This document shows, piece by piece, positions 20,039-28,702 of a DNA stretch of 64,000 nucleotides (positions within the stretch are counted from its first letter, which is position 1; every line of letters begins with the position of its first letter). The notes beneath the pieces were generated by a model, which was not told where the DNA came from, did no database searches, and worked only from the letters and a program-made list of their open reading frames with translations. The stretch is from Saprospiraceae bacterium (GTDB lineage: Bacteria > Bacteroidota > Bacteroidia > Chitinophagales > Saprospiraceae), in the NCBI GenBank assembly GCA_016710235.1, contig JADJLG010000001.1, positions 1,167,501 through 1,231,500 on the forward strand. Reading direction: 5' to 3'. Position numbers and translations under genes: made by a program.

Positions 20039-21019
20039 CTATTCTTCTTCTTTGGCGTCCGGATGCTTGCTGTCATTTTCGTATGCGCGCAGGATTTCTT
20101 TGACGAGTCGATGTCTGACGACATCCTCTCGAGTGAGGTACACTGTAGTGATCCCATCTATATTGCGGAGAAGTTTGGACGCCTGGTTGAGTCCCGATTT
20201 CTGATGGTAGGGCAGATCTATCTGTGTCAAGTCTCCTGTAATGATCGCTTTTGCACTGGGGCCAAGCCTCGTCAAAAACATTTTAATCTGTAGTGGAGTT
20301 GCGTTTTGTGCTTCGTCGAGGATTATAAAAGCATGATCCAAGGTCCTTCCTCTCATGAATGCCAGAGGAGCTATTTCAATCACACGAGATTCCATCAACT
20401 GAGCGAGTTTTTCTGCCGGGATCATATCATCAAGAGCGTCGTACAATGGGCGCAGATATGGGTCGATCTTCTCTTTGAGGTCGCCGGGTAAAAAGCCCAG
20501 AGACTCTCCTGCTTCAACCGCAGGTCGCGTGAGTATAATTTTTTTGATTTGCTTGTTTTTGAGGGCTCTCACAGCCAGAGCTACTGCAGTATAGGTTTTG
20601 CCTGTACCGGCAGGTCCTATTACAAAACAAATATCATTTTGGTCCACTGCCTCTACGAGAGCAAGCTGATTTCTGGTTTTGGCATAAATCATCCTACCGT
20701 CGCGGCCATGTAGGAGAACTGTACGGCCATCCACATTGATGATACGTGAGGTATAAGGGCTTTCACCATGCATCAATTCTTCTACGAGTTGTAGGGGAAG
20801 CTCTTTACTTTCCTTGAGTATCCTCACCATGAGCTCCAGTTTCTCCTTGGCGCTCTGGGTATCTTTTTTTCTGCCGCTCAACTTGAGTTGTGAACCACGT
20901 GAAGTAATGGTGACTTCGGGGAATGCTTTGCGGAGCAGATTGAGTTTTTTGTTGTTTTCTCCCAGGAGTTCTAGAGGGTCCACCTGCTCGATATGGAGGA
21001 TGATTTCGCTTTGTGACAA
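20039..21019 (-). CDS. phoH: PhoH-family ATPase (YbeZ-like)
   Basis: A 326-residue protein with an N-terminal KH-like RNA-binding region (about residues 1-75) and a PhoH ATPase core. Walker A is GPAGTGKT at 135-142 and Walker B is FIILDEAQN near 231-239. The YbeZ branch partners with the endoribonuclease YbeY in rRNA maturation and ribosome quality control; that role is known from the family and not shown here. The tail is short and acidic. The gene is first of a likely phoH-pheS pair. Confidence 0.93.
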   Translation of the reverse strand: MSQSEIILHIEQVDPLELLGENNKKLNLLRKAFPEVTITSRGSQLKLSGRKKDTQSAKEKLELMVRILKESKELPLQLVEELMHGESPYTSRIINVDGRTVLLHGRDGRMIYAKTRNQLALVEAVDQNDICFVIGPAGTGKTYTAVALAVRALKNKQIKKIILTRPAVEAGESLGFLPGDLKEKIDPYLRPLYDALDDMIPAEKLAQLMESRVIEIAPLAFMRGRTLDHAFIILDEAQNATPLQIKMFLTRLGPSAKAIITGDLTQIDLPYHQKSGLNQASKLLRNIDGITTVYLTREDVVRHRLVKEILRAYENDSKHPDAKEEE

Positions 21020-21077
21020 ATGTATTTTACTTTAAATAATGATGTGCAAAAATAATCCGAATCACAGTTCTATTTAA

Positions 21078-21120
21078 AGAAAAAGCGGGAACGCGCATTG
21101 TGCGCAGTCCCCGCTTTTTT
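21078..21120 (-). terminator. Bidirectional terminator after the DUF937-OmpA gene
   Basis: AAAGCGGGaaCGCGCA and TGCGCAgtCCCCGCTTT form a long GC-rich hairpin with A residues on one side and T residues on the other. It sits 32 bp past the stop of the minus-strand gene and upstream of phoH. Confidence 0.85.
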
Positions 21121-21151
21121 CTATGATCAGGCTTTTGACCTGAAAGTCAAA

Positions 21152-22474
21152 TTATTTCTTTGTGACTCTGATAGCCACTCTTCTGTTCAACTCTCTTCCT
21201 TCCGCAGTGTCGTTTGAAGCAACAGGATGCTCTTGACCGTAACCTTCAGACTCCAATCTCTTTGACTCGATACCAAGTCCTACCAGAGCAGACATTACAG
21301 TTTTAGCTCTTGCAGCAGAAAGCGCTTTGTTCTTAGCAGCATCACCTACATTGTCAGTATAACCGCCAATTTTGATGTTGACATTTGGATATGCTTTCAA
21401 TACAGCTGCGATGTTTGCGATTTGCTCTTTGGAAGCTTCGTTCAAAGTTGTTTTACCTGTTTCAAATAAGATTCTGTCGAAATTGAACCAAGTAGTTTTG
21501 TCAACAACTTTTGAAGCGTCATTGAGCCAGTTGATCAATGAATACTCAACTCCTTTCTCAGGTACATTCATTTCTACGCCATCAGGTAGAGTTACTTTCA
21601 TCATGTTACCTAGAGCAAGCCATTTTGCGCGTACTGTTGAATCCAATCCTACGTACATGCTTTTTGCAGCTTCAGCAGCAGCATCAGCAGCAGCTTTAGC
21701 ATCAGCAGCAGCTTTGATAGCAACTGAATCCACTGTATTTGCAACGTTCTCCATAGTATTGCTTACTTTTTCTCCCATATTGGTTTTGTTACAGCCTTTC
21801 ATCAAGAACCACAATAATCCCAGAGCTGCGAGTAAGCCCAAAAGCCACATCCACCAGTTGCTGCCACCACCGCCGTTGTTGTTGTCATAAGAAGCAGTAG
21901 AAGCTGCTTTGTGTGTAGATCCGCTTGTAGATCCAAGATTGCTGAATCCCAAAGCTGAATTCATACTACCAGGGATAGCTGACATGATGTCGTTTTTGTT
22001 TCCGCTTAACCAAGTAGTAAGACCGCTAAGACCAAAGCCTTCGCTTGTTACTTTTTTCTTCAACCATCCCAAAATGAATGGAGAAGCAAGGCTTAGAAGT
22101 TTTCCTGCTGAGCCTGAGTTTTTGAAACCTGCAAAGCTCGTCAAAGCACCAAGTATAGAGCTGTTGTTTCCTCCAAAAAGAAGGTTCAACAATGTTGAGC
22201 CGATACCTGTGTTTGAAGAAGCAGCAGAAGAACCTGAGAACAAACCTCCTAGGTTATTCAAAAGTCCCGGATCATTGTCTTTGGAATTGATCAAATCCCA
22301 GATCTGGCTCATTACGCCGGTATTTTTTGAATTGTTGAGGATACCACCCAAAATTGAAGGGATAGCAGCATCAAATCCTTTTGTAGTTGCCTGTGAAGAC
22401 TCTCCCAAAAATCCTGAAGCAGCATTCATCAATTCGGGTGTCAATTGACCTTTTACTAAATCGATTAAATTCAT
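21152..22474 (-). CDS. DUF937 domain fused to OmpA-like peptidoglycan-binding domain
   Basis: 440 residues in three parts. The N-terminal ~190 residues match DUF937/YidB ('FDAAIPSILGGILNNSKNTG'). A glycine/asparagine linker and one transmembrane helix follow ('WWMWLLGLLAALGLLWFLMK', about residues 206-226), then an alanine-rich helical stretch. The C-terminal OmpA domain (about 325-440) has the peptidoglycan contact motif 'GGYTDNVGDAAKNKALSAAR' and ends 'NRRVAIRV'. The topology suggests an inner-membrane anchor with a periplasmic wall-binding head and a cytoplasmic DUF937 part. The role is unknown. Monocistronic, with a strong terminator. Confidence 0.88.
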   Translation of the reverse strand: MNLIDLVKGQLTPELMNAASGFLGESSQATTKGFDAAIPSILGGILNNSKNTGVMSQIWDLINSKDNDPGLLNNLGGLFSGSSAASSNTGIGSTLLNLLFGGNNSSILGALTSFAGFKNSGSAGKLLSLASPFILGWLKKKVTSEGFGLSGLTTWLSGNKNDIMSAIPGSMNSALGFSNLGSTSGSTHKAASTASYDNNNGGGGSNWWMWLLGLLAALGLLWFLMKGCNKTNMGEKVSNTMENVANTVDSVAIKAAADAKAAADAAAEAAKSMYVGLDSTVRAKWLALGNMMKVTLPDGVEMNVPEKGVEYSLINWLNDASKVVDKTTWFNFDRILFETGKTTLNEASKEQIANIAAVLKAYPNVNIKIGGYTDNVGDAAKNKALSAARAKTVMSALVGLGIESKRLESEGYGQEHPVASNDTAEGRELNRRVAIRVTKK

Positions 22475-22604
22475 TTTTGTTAGTTTTAATTTGTTTATAA
22501 ATAGAAAAAAATTGAATACACGCTAACTTGACGTAAAATTGCAACGATGTCACAATAATTCTCTATAATGCATTGTTAAGCTATTTTCACAGTATGTTAA
22601 TCCG

Positions 22605-23159
22605 ATGTCAGAAGCAAATCAACAAGTCATTGAAAGTCTAAAATATCCAATCGGCAGATGGGTCAAACCTGATATCGCCCAGCTCGAGTCATTTAAAGGC
22701 TGGATAGAGCAGATACGGCAATTTCCAGACAGCCTACAAGACCTTTGCCGGAATCTTACAGCCACTGACTTAGCGCTCACTTATCGAGAAGGCTCCTGGA
22801 AAGTGCGACAAGTGGTACATCACTGTGCCGATAGTCATATGAATGCTTACATCCGTCACAAGCTTGCTTTTACAGAAGATAAACCAAGGATAAGCCCTTA
22901 CGACGAAAATCTCTGGTCGGAGACCAAAGACGTCCTTGAAATCGATATTGAGGTAAGTATCAGTTTGCTGAAAGCCTTGCATCAACGCTGGGTATCCTTC
23001 CTTCAGGCACTACCGGAGCAAGACCTGCTGCGATCTTTCTATCATCCTGACAAAGACAGATATATCAGTTTGTTCGAATCAGCCAGTTTATATGCCTGGC
23101 ATGGTCTTCATCATTTGGCTCACATCGAGCTGGCATTAAAAAACAAACAGACAAGTTAA
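22605..23159 (+). CDS. YfiT/BstA-like DinB-superfamily protein
   Basis: 184 residues with the four-helix DinB fold. The metal-binding histidines can be seen as 'VRQVVHHCADSHMNAY' in the second helix and 'WHGLHHLAHIELAL' near the C-terminus, the three-His site of the YfiT family. Family members include putative metal-dependent hydrolases and the bacillithiol S-transferase BstA, which detoxifies electrophiles. The actual thiol substrate here is not known. Followed 12 bp later by the next gene, so it probably leads an operon with the YwqK-like lipoprotein and porQ. Confidence 0.88.
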   Translation: MSEANQQVIESLKYPIGRWVKPDIAQLESFKGWIEQIRQFPDSLQDLCRNLTATDLALTYREGSWKVRQVVHHCADSHMNAYIRHKLAFTEDKPRISPYDENLWSETKDVLEIDIEVSISLLKALHQRWVSFLQALPEQDLLRSFYHPDKDRYISLFESASLYAWHGLHHLAHIELALKNKQTS

Positions 23160-23171
23160 AATAGACAGATC

Positions 23172-23774
23172 ATGAAGTACTTACAACTCTGTCTGATGAT
23201 TCTCTTCGCCACGTTGTCTGCCTGCAAGATGAACAAAGTATATGAGATCAAAAACGACAAAGGTGTGGTCATGCACCGCATCACCGTTTTGGGAGATACC
23301 AGCAATGGTAAAAATGGCTTGTATGAATCGTTTGACGAGCAGGGCAGGCCAATAGAAGCTGCTGAATATCACGATGGCAAACTCCAGGGTACGCGCAAAC
23401 TTTACGAGGACGGAGCGATCTATTCTATAGAGACGCGGAATGCAGATCTGTTTGAGGGAAAATACCAGGCTTTTCACAAGAATGGTCAAGTCAGCGTCGA
23501 GGGAATCTATGTCAACAATGTGATGTCGGGCGAGTGGGTATCATACTATCCATCCGGAGCCGTCAAGGACAAAGTAATCATGAAAGACAATGCAGAAAAT
23601 GGTCCCTTTACAGAATATTATGAAAACGGTAAAATAAAGGCTCAGGGCAGCTTTCTGGATGGGCCTGACGAAGAAGGTGAGCTACTGATGTATGATAGCA
23701 CAGGCAGCCTGGAGAAAAAAATGGATTGCAAAAAAGGTATATGTAAAACGCTATGGAAAAAAGACTCATTATAG
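23172..23774 (+). CDS. YwqK/MORN-repeat lipoprotein
   Basis: 200 residues starting with a lipoprotein signal ('ILFATLSAC', Cys about residue 18). The body is a series of about 22-residue MORN-like repeats ('GLYESFDEQGRPIEAAEYHD', 'FHKNGQVSVEGIY', 'YYPSGAVKDKVIM', 'YYENGKIKAQGSF'), the form annotated as 'YwqK family antitoxin' although an antitoxin role is not supported here. Probably anchored in the outer or inner membrane facing the periplasm. It overlaps the start of porQ by 22 bp, indicating coupling. Confidence 0.85.
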   Translation: MKYLQLCLMILFATLSACKMNKVYEIKNDKGVVMHRITVLGDTSNGKNGLYESFDEQGRPIEAAEYHDGKLQGTRKLYEDGAIYSIETRNADLFEGKYQAFHKNGQVSVEGIYVNNVMSGEWVSYYPSGAVKDKVIMKDNAENGPFTEYYENGKIKAQGSFLDGPDEEGELLMYDSTGSLEKKMDCKKGICKTLWKKDSL

Positions 23775-24817
23775 GCTACTTGCTTGCCGGATTGATCAGT
23801 GCCTGTACTCTGAAAGCTCAAACAGGAGGTCAGGGCATTTTTGAATTTGTCAATCTATCTGCCTCATCCAGGTTGAATGCGCTGGGTGGTACGGCTCCGG
23901 CCTGGCAAAGCAAGGATGCGAGCTCCAGTGCTTCGAATCCCGCATTGCTCAGCGATGATGTGCATACCCAGTTTTCATTTCAACACCAGTTTTATTTTGC
24001 AGATATCAGAAACAGTCATGTGAACTATGTACACAAGATGAAAAAATGGAATACTTTTTTGCAAGGTGGTGTCAAAGCTTTGAATTCCGGTGATGTTTCT
24101 CGTACTGACATCTACGGCAATACGAGCGGTACGGTTCAGGCCAAAGAAACCGATATTTATCTGGCAGCTGCAAGGCCATACCGCGAAAGGCTGAACTTTG
24201 GTGCACAGATACACTACATTTATTCAGTAGTAGGTGATGCAAGTTCTTCCGGGATTCTTTTCAATGCCGGTGCGAGGTACTACAATCCCGACAAAAAATT
24301 GGCATTAGGTTTGGTTTTTCGCAATGCGGGAACTCAGCTGGATCCCTATGTTGATCACAGGGAAGCTAAGACACCCATGAAAATTGAATTAGGTATAGCA
24401 CAAAAGCTCAAGCACCTGCCCTTTACCTATCACATCACGCTTACGGATTTGCAGCAATGGGACATTCGATATGATGATCCTGCAGAGAATGGCAACGTGG
24501 ATTTGCTCGGTGAGACAAAAGAAACCAGTGCTTTGGAAAAGGCGGCGGGAAATGCATTGCGCCATATGGTCTTTGGAGGGGAGTTAGGCATGGGAAAGAA
24601 TGAAAATTTCTGGTTGAGACTTGGATATAACCATTTGAGAGCGCGGGATTTGGCTCTCTCTGATTACAGGGCTTTTAATGGTTTGTCATTTGGACTGGGA
24701 TTAAAAATATACAAGTTTAAATTCGACTACAGTTATGCGAAGTACCATCTCGCCGGAGGGACGAGTCAGATCGGGCTCAGCTTTGACCTGAATTCATTCG
24801 TAAAAACTAAAGTATAA
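23753..24817 (+). CDS. porQ: Type IX secretion system protein PorQ
   Basis: PorQ is an outer-membrane beta-barrel of the T9SS attachment complex, acting with PorU, PorV and PorZ to process cargo at the surface. The 354-residue protein has a signal peptide and the family-typical N-terminus 'GIFEFVNLSASSRLNALGG', followed by alternating amphipathic strands to a C-terminal 'FDLNSFVKTKV'. Its presence matches the many T9SS sorting domains in this window. It overlaps the preceding lipoprotein gene; the other T9SS genes are not nearby. Confidence 0.9.
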   Translation: MEKRLIIGYLLAGLISACTLKAQTGGQGIFEFVNLSASSRLNALGGTAPAWQSKDASSSASNPALLSDDVHTQFSFQHQFYFADIRNSHVNYVHKMKKWNTFLQGGVKALNSGDVSRTDIYGNTSGTVQAKETDIYLAAARPYRERLNFGAQIHYIYSVVGDASSSGILFNAGARYYNPDKKLALGLVFRNAGTQLDPYVDHREAKTPMKIELGIAQKLKHLPFTYHITLTDLQQWDIRYDDPAENGNVDLLGETKETSALEKAAGNALRHMVFGGELGMGKNENFWLRLGYNHLRARDLALSDYRAFNGLSFGLGLKIYKFKFDYSYAKYHLAGGTSQIGLSFDLNSFVKTKV

Positions 24818-25029
24818 GTTTCTGCCTTCATTTTTCTAAGTGACAAGGTCAGACAGAACCGGTTGTAAAACCACTTTGCATCCAAAATACGAATGAGTGA
24901 TTTCTTCCGCAAGGCGCGATCCTGATTCCTGTATGCCACATTGATCAAAATATTTCTTTAAAAAAAACATTTATTCCAATTTAAATTCTGTTCTTCGCAG
25001 ATGAATTAACGAAAAAAGGACTTGATCAA

Positions 25030-25701
25030 ATGAAACGCGAAAGAATCCACGGCAAACTCAGCACCTACAGATTTGAATTTCTGTTGGCGGCGTTGACACT
25101 GTTGATATTCGACAAAATCTTCTTTCCGAGCAATGATTTTTTTATCCGATACGTGTGGCCGATCAATATGATCATTATTGCGTTGGCCAGTTTTGGAATT
25201 TTTGTAGAGAGGGAATTGTGGGTAAAACGCTTACGAATTGTTTTCAGCAATATTGCGATTTTAATGCCATTTGGCTTTTTGTATTTTTCGACTAACTTTT
25301 GGTTTGTCTCCTTTCTTGTTGCATTTTATATCGTGTTTTATATTTTTATTTTAGTAGAAGTATTCAGACAAATCACCATGGCAAAGGAAGTGAGGTTTAA
25401 TGTAGTCATTGGTTCGTTTTGCGGATATTTATTGCTCAGCATGGTAGCGCTGTTTTCATATCTTGCCATAGAGTTGAATTATCCCGATTCATTCCGCAAT
25501 ATCAGCAAAGGAAATCTCCCGGCCATTTATAATGAGTTGTCTTATTTCAGTTTTATCACGCTGACGAGTATTGGATTTGGCGACATTTATCCCACTACGG
25601 ATATGTCCAGACTAACGGTTGCTTTTTTTGGAATGTTGGGACAGTTTTATATGGTGGCGGTGATCGGAATCATTATCTCCAGATTTACTTCAAATCATTG
25701 A
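25030..25701 (+). CDS. Potassium channel-like membrane protein
   Basis: 223 residues with about six hydrophobic segments (roughly 15-31, 42-60, 70-87, 91-110, 125-147, 197-217) and a pore loop before the last. The selectivity filter reads T179-S-I-G-F-G-D185, a recognised variant of TVGYG. There is no run of arginines in the fourth helix, so it is probably not voltage-gated, and no cytosolic RCK domain. This small Ion_trans_2-type channel is expected in the inner membrane. Stand-alone gene. Confidence 0.85.
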   Translation: MKRERIHGKLSTYRFEFLLAALTLLIFDKIFFPSNDFFIRYVWPINMIIIALASFGIFVERELWVKRLRIVFSNIAILMPFGFLYFSTNFWFVSFLVAFYIVFYIFILVEVFRQITMAKEVRFNVVIGSFCGYLLLSMVALFSYLAIELNYPDSFRNISKGNLPAIYNELSYFSFITLTSIGFGDIYPTTDMSRLTVAFFGMLGQFYMVAVIGIIISRFTSNH

Positions 25702-25932
25702 GTAAAATCCTATTAGAACACTCATTGTCCACAATAAATATTTCTGTCTTCATTCAGTTATAAATAATCAATATTTTTTGTCGATTTTTTTCCTTAGGAC
25801 CCTACGATCGGATAATATAATCGTGAAAATAAAGCAGAAGTGTCAAGTTCCGACTCAGGAAAGGGTACAGTTATGCTGACGGGTTTTCCCATCTGAAAGA
25901 GCCAATTGTATGAAATAAAGACAGCTTCCCCC

Positions 25933-27108
25933 TTACTTCAAATAAGCCTCCACAAAACGGCGCAGTTCTTCACCGTGGAGGTTTTTTGCGAGGATTTTAC
26001 CCTGAGCGTCGAGAAGCAGATTAGCAGGAATGGTCGTTAGTCTGAGGGTCTTGAGGAAGGGGGCTTCGTCACCCTGAAGATGGGAAGCGTGAGGCCATAG
26101 TTGGACGCTGTCCCTCTGAATGGCTTTCTCCCAGAGTTTGCGGTCTGACTCCAGTGCATATCCTATGATTTGGAATCCGCGCTCGTGGTACTCTGACCAG
26201 AGGGGGACGAGGGTGTTGCGGTTTTCTTTGCGGCAGGGAGCACACCAGGAGGCCCAAAAATCAAGCAGAGTCAGCTTTGGTCCCAAAAGTCTGCGGATCT
26301 CCCCGGTACCGCCTGAGAGCAAAGGAAGGCCCTCATTGGGCACAAGGTCACCCACCAGGATCGGTCTTTTGGAGGGGTCAGAGAGGAGGCAGAGATCTTT
26401 GACGAAGGGATCATCCGGCAGAGATGTCCTCCACTTCGTGCACAAGCCGTCGACAAACTCAGCCAGGCGCTCGTAATCCGTTCCGGCTTTTGCCCACTGC
26501 AAGGCCAGAAGAGCAACGTAGAGCCGGCTTGTGGATTCTGCCGGAGTGTGGAGAGCATTCCTGTATGCCTCCAGAGCTTGAGCATATTCGAGCATTTTTT
26601 CTTCGTCGTGAGCGTCAGCAGATTTGGACTGAAGATATTGCCGGAAGGCTTCCACTCTCTTGTCGCGCAACAAAAGAAGTTCAGCGTTTGCAGCTGATGG
26701 TTTGTGCATCTGTGCTGTAGCTTGGAAGGCTTTGGCCTCAGCAGAAATCAGGATGGTCTCTCCTTCAGCATATAGGATGGGTAGGTAATTGGAGAGGAGT
26801 GGATCGTCGTCGGTCAAACGATTGGGGAATCTTTCTCCCCTCTTTTGCAAAACGATTTCATAAAATACAGCAGAGCTGCTTTTGGGCAGACCCTTGAACC
26901 GAAATTTACCGGATGCCTCCAGAGTAGCAGAGTCGATGATGTCGCCTGTATAACTACTTGCAATATCTGCCAACCGCATCGGCCGGATCAGGTAGAGCTT
27001 CCACTCTTCTGCCGTGCTGCCCGACAACTGCAATTGACCTCTTATCGAGCCTTTGGGAGTACAGTGCCACGAACTCAGTATAAAGAGGAGTAATATCGAG
27101 ATGCGCAT
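25933..27108 (-). CDS. TlpA-like thioredoxin-fold lipoprotein
   Basis: 391 residues with a lipobox near the N-terminus ('LSSWHC', Cys16). The N-terminal ~130 residues resemble the DUF4369 strand-rich domain common in Bacteroidota thioredoxin-like proteins; a helical middle follows. The C-terminal TlpA/AhpC-type domain has the redox motif W-C289-A-P-C292 and the cis-proline region 'TTIPANLLLDAQGKIL'. It probably acts as a periplasmic or surface thiol-disulfide reductant, for example in cytochrome maturation or stress defence. Base composition is visibly more GC-rich than in its neighbours. Confidence 0.88.
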   Translation of the reverse strand: MRISILLLFILSSWHCTPKGSIRGQLQLSGSTAEEWKLYLIRPMRLADIASSYTGDIIDSATLEASGKFRFKGLPKSSSAVFYEIVLQKRGERFPNRLTDDDPLLSNYLPILYAEGETILISAEAKAFQATAQMHKPSAANAELLLLRDKRVEAFRQYLQSKSADAHDEEKMLEYAQALEAYRNALHTPAESTSRLYVALLALQWAKAGTDYERLAEFVDGLCTKWRTSLPDDPFVKDLCLLSDPSKRPILVGDLVPNEGLPLLSGGTGEIRRLLGPKLTLLDFWASWCAPCRKENRNTLVPLWSEYHERGFQIIGYALESDRKLWEKAIQRDSVQLWPHASHLQGDEAPFLKTLRLTTIPANLLLDAQGKILAKNLHGEELRRFVEAYLK

Positions 27109-27144
27109 GAATCTTGTCTGAAGGTGGATGAATGTATGACGCGT

Positions 27145-27489
27145 TTATGCTTTGCGAACGAATTCCGATTTGAGACCCATTGCGCCAAATCCTTCAATCT
27201 TGCAATCGATATTATGGTCGCCTTCGGTTAGACGAATGTTCTTCACCTTGGTGCCGGCTTTGATGGGTTTTGGTGCGCCTTTGACGGGTAAATCTTTGAT
27301 GACGATGACAGAGTCACCGTTTTGCAACTCATTACCATTAGAGTCCAGTACTTTGCCGGAATTGTCTGTGGTAGCTGAGTCGGACTCGGCAGGATTCCAT
27401 TCGTGAAAACACTCCGGACAGACCAACAACATGTCGTTGGGATACGCGTAGATGGATCCACAGTTTGGACAAGGAGGAATTTCTGACAT
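27145..27489 (-). CDS. yjdM: YjdM/PhnA-family zinc-ribbon protein
   Basis: The start at 27489 (MSEIPPCPNCGS) gives 114 residues, close to the family length; a longer reading from 27573 adds an unrelated 28-residue leader. An N-terminal zinc ribbon (CPNC ... CPEC) is followed by the compact beta domain 'GDSVIVIKDLPVKG' and 'GMGLKSEFV'-like end ('GAMGLKSEFVRKA'). The family was once called PhnA, 'alkylphosphonate utilisation', but its biochemical role is not established. Confidence 0.9.
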   Translation of the reverse strand: MSEIPPCPNCGSIYAYPNDMLLVCPECFHEWNPAESDSATTDNSGKVLDSNGNELQNGDSVIVIKDLPVKGAPKPIKAGTKVKNIRLTEGDHNIDCKIEGFGAMGLKSEFVRKA

Positions 27490-27909
27490 AAAATCTACTT
27501 TTGTGTTGAATTCGGTCGCAAGGTACAAAGAAAAAAATGAGCCGATGACAAGCACATTCTTTCGGACAGACAATCATTTTTGCTTACTTACAATAACACA
27601 TTTCTCAGGCCGGTAATCACTTAGATTTTTTATAATTTGAATATTATACCTGAAAATTTATTTTGAATTGGATTTTTCTTTATTGAATTCTCATTTTAGA
27701 GTTGCCCTTTATACTCTTCAATATCTGAAACAGAAATTTAATTTCTTTTGTAGCTACTTTTATTTAACCCGGATTTTACTTTGAAATTCCAATACACACC
27801 TAATTGAATTCAAAATCCTGGCTCCGTGTTATAACGGATTCCTAAGAATATTTTTTATTCAAACAGGATAAGCATATTTTATTGAGGACAAGTTTCAAAG
27901 TGAACGCAT
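27490..27909. other. Intergenic stretch, nothing recognised
   Basis: About 420 bp of AT-rich DNA between two minus-strand genes. No frame of interest, hairpin or repeat was seen. Confidence 0.5.
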
Positions 27910-28596
27910 TCATTTTTTCTCACCAATTCGCAATAATTTTTTCTCGAAATCCTTGTGAGAGAATCTCGTGCCCATTATTAATAGATTTTTGGAAGGACTT
28001 TCCTGGATTCGTTTGATTAATTCTCGATTGGTTTCGTCAATGAAAAATGATTTAAATTCTTTCTTGCGCGATTTATCACCCCTATATCTGGTAGAAAAGC
28101 TCGTGTTCAGATCTATTTCCTCCAGCTCGACCTTACCATGGGTTTGTTCAAACTTATCCATCAAATCTGATAAGCTGTAAGTCCACCAGTTAGGCTTATT
28201 GGCCAGTCCCAGCTTGTCCCAGGATGGACGCTTGACAAAATTGGAGAATATAATGTCATCACTTTCCGGATCTATCGGACGAGCATATCCTCTCAGCTTA
28301 CGAATCTTAAGCTTCGTTGTCACTACCCTGATGGAGTCTTCGCTTTTGGGGCAACAGGTCCGCAAGCCATTGATTTCGTAGGACTTGGATTTGTAAAATA
28401 CCAATTTGCTTCGAAGGTCATCATAATATTCTTCTTTTGCGGTGGACCATAGCTCTAGATATACGACGTTTTTGTCTTGGATCTTGTACTCATGCGAGTA
28501 CACTTTTTTACTGTATCTCGCCTTGATTTGTCTGGTAAGCTTGCAGGAAGTGGATAGCATCATCAGAGCAGCAATCCATATTGTCGTATGTTTCAT
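27910..28596 (-). CDS. Hypothetical lipoprotein
   Basis: 228 residues. The N-terminus is a lipoprotein signal ('IAALMMLSTSC', Cys about residue 18), so it should be lipid-anchored. The rest is charged and mixed alpha/beta with no motif I recognise; lysine and arginine are frequent. Features include a 'GLRTCCPKSEDSIRV' segment with two adjacent cysteines and a final 'LLRIGEKK'. Flanked by yjdM and the CotH-like gene on the same strand but with gaps over 100 bp on each side, so probably its own transcript. Function unknown. Confidence 0.65.
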   Translation of the reverse strand: MKHTTIWIAALMMLSTSCKLTRQIKARYSKKVYSHEYKIQDKNVVYLELWSTAKEEYYDDLRSKLVFYKSKSYEINGLRTCCPKSEDSIRVVTTKLKIRKLRGYARPIDPESDDIIFSNFVKRPSWDKLGLANKPNWWTYSLSDLMDKFEQTHGKVELEEIDLNTSFSTRYRGDKSRKKEFKSFFIDETNRELIKRIQESPSKNLLIMGTRFSHKDFEKKLLRIGEKK

Positions 28597-28702
28597 TTTG
28601 AGTGTTTGGTTAATAAAGAATGGTTTTTTTTAGCCAATTTCTGTAGATGAAATTCGGTTTCGAATCAAACTATCGTCAAAAACCGGGTTCAACAAAAATA
28701 AG

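Noticed and set aside
23172..23774. Calling the YwqK-like protein an antitoxin
   Set aside because: The family label is automatic; this one is a lipoprotein in line with porQ and has no toxin neighbour.
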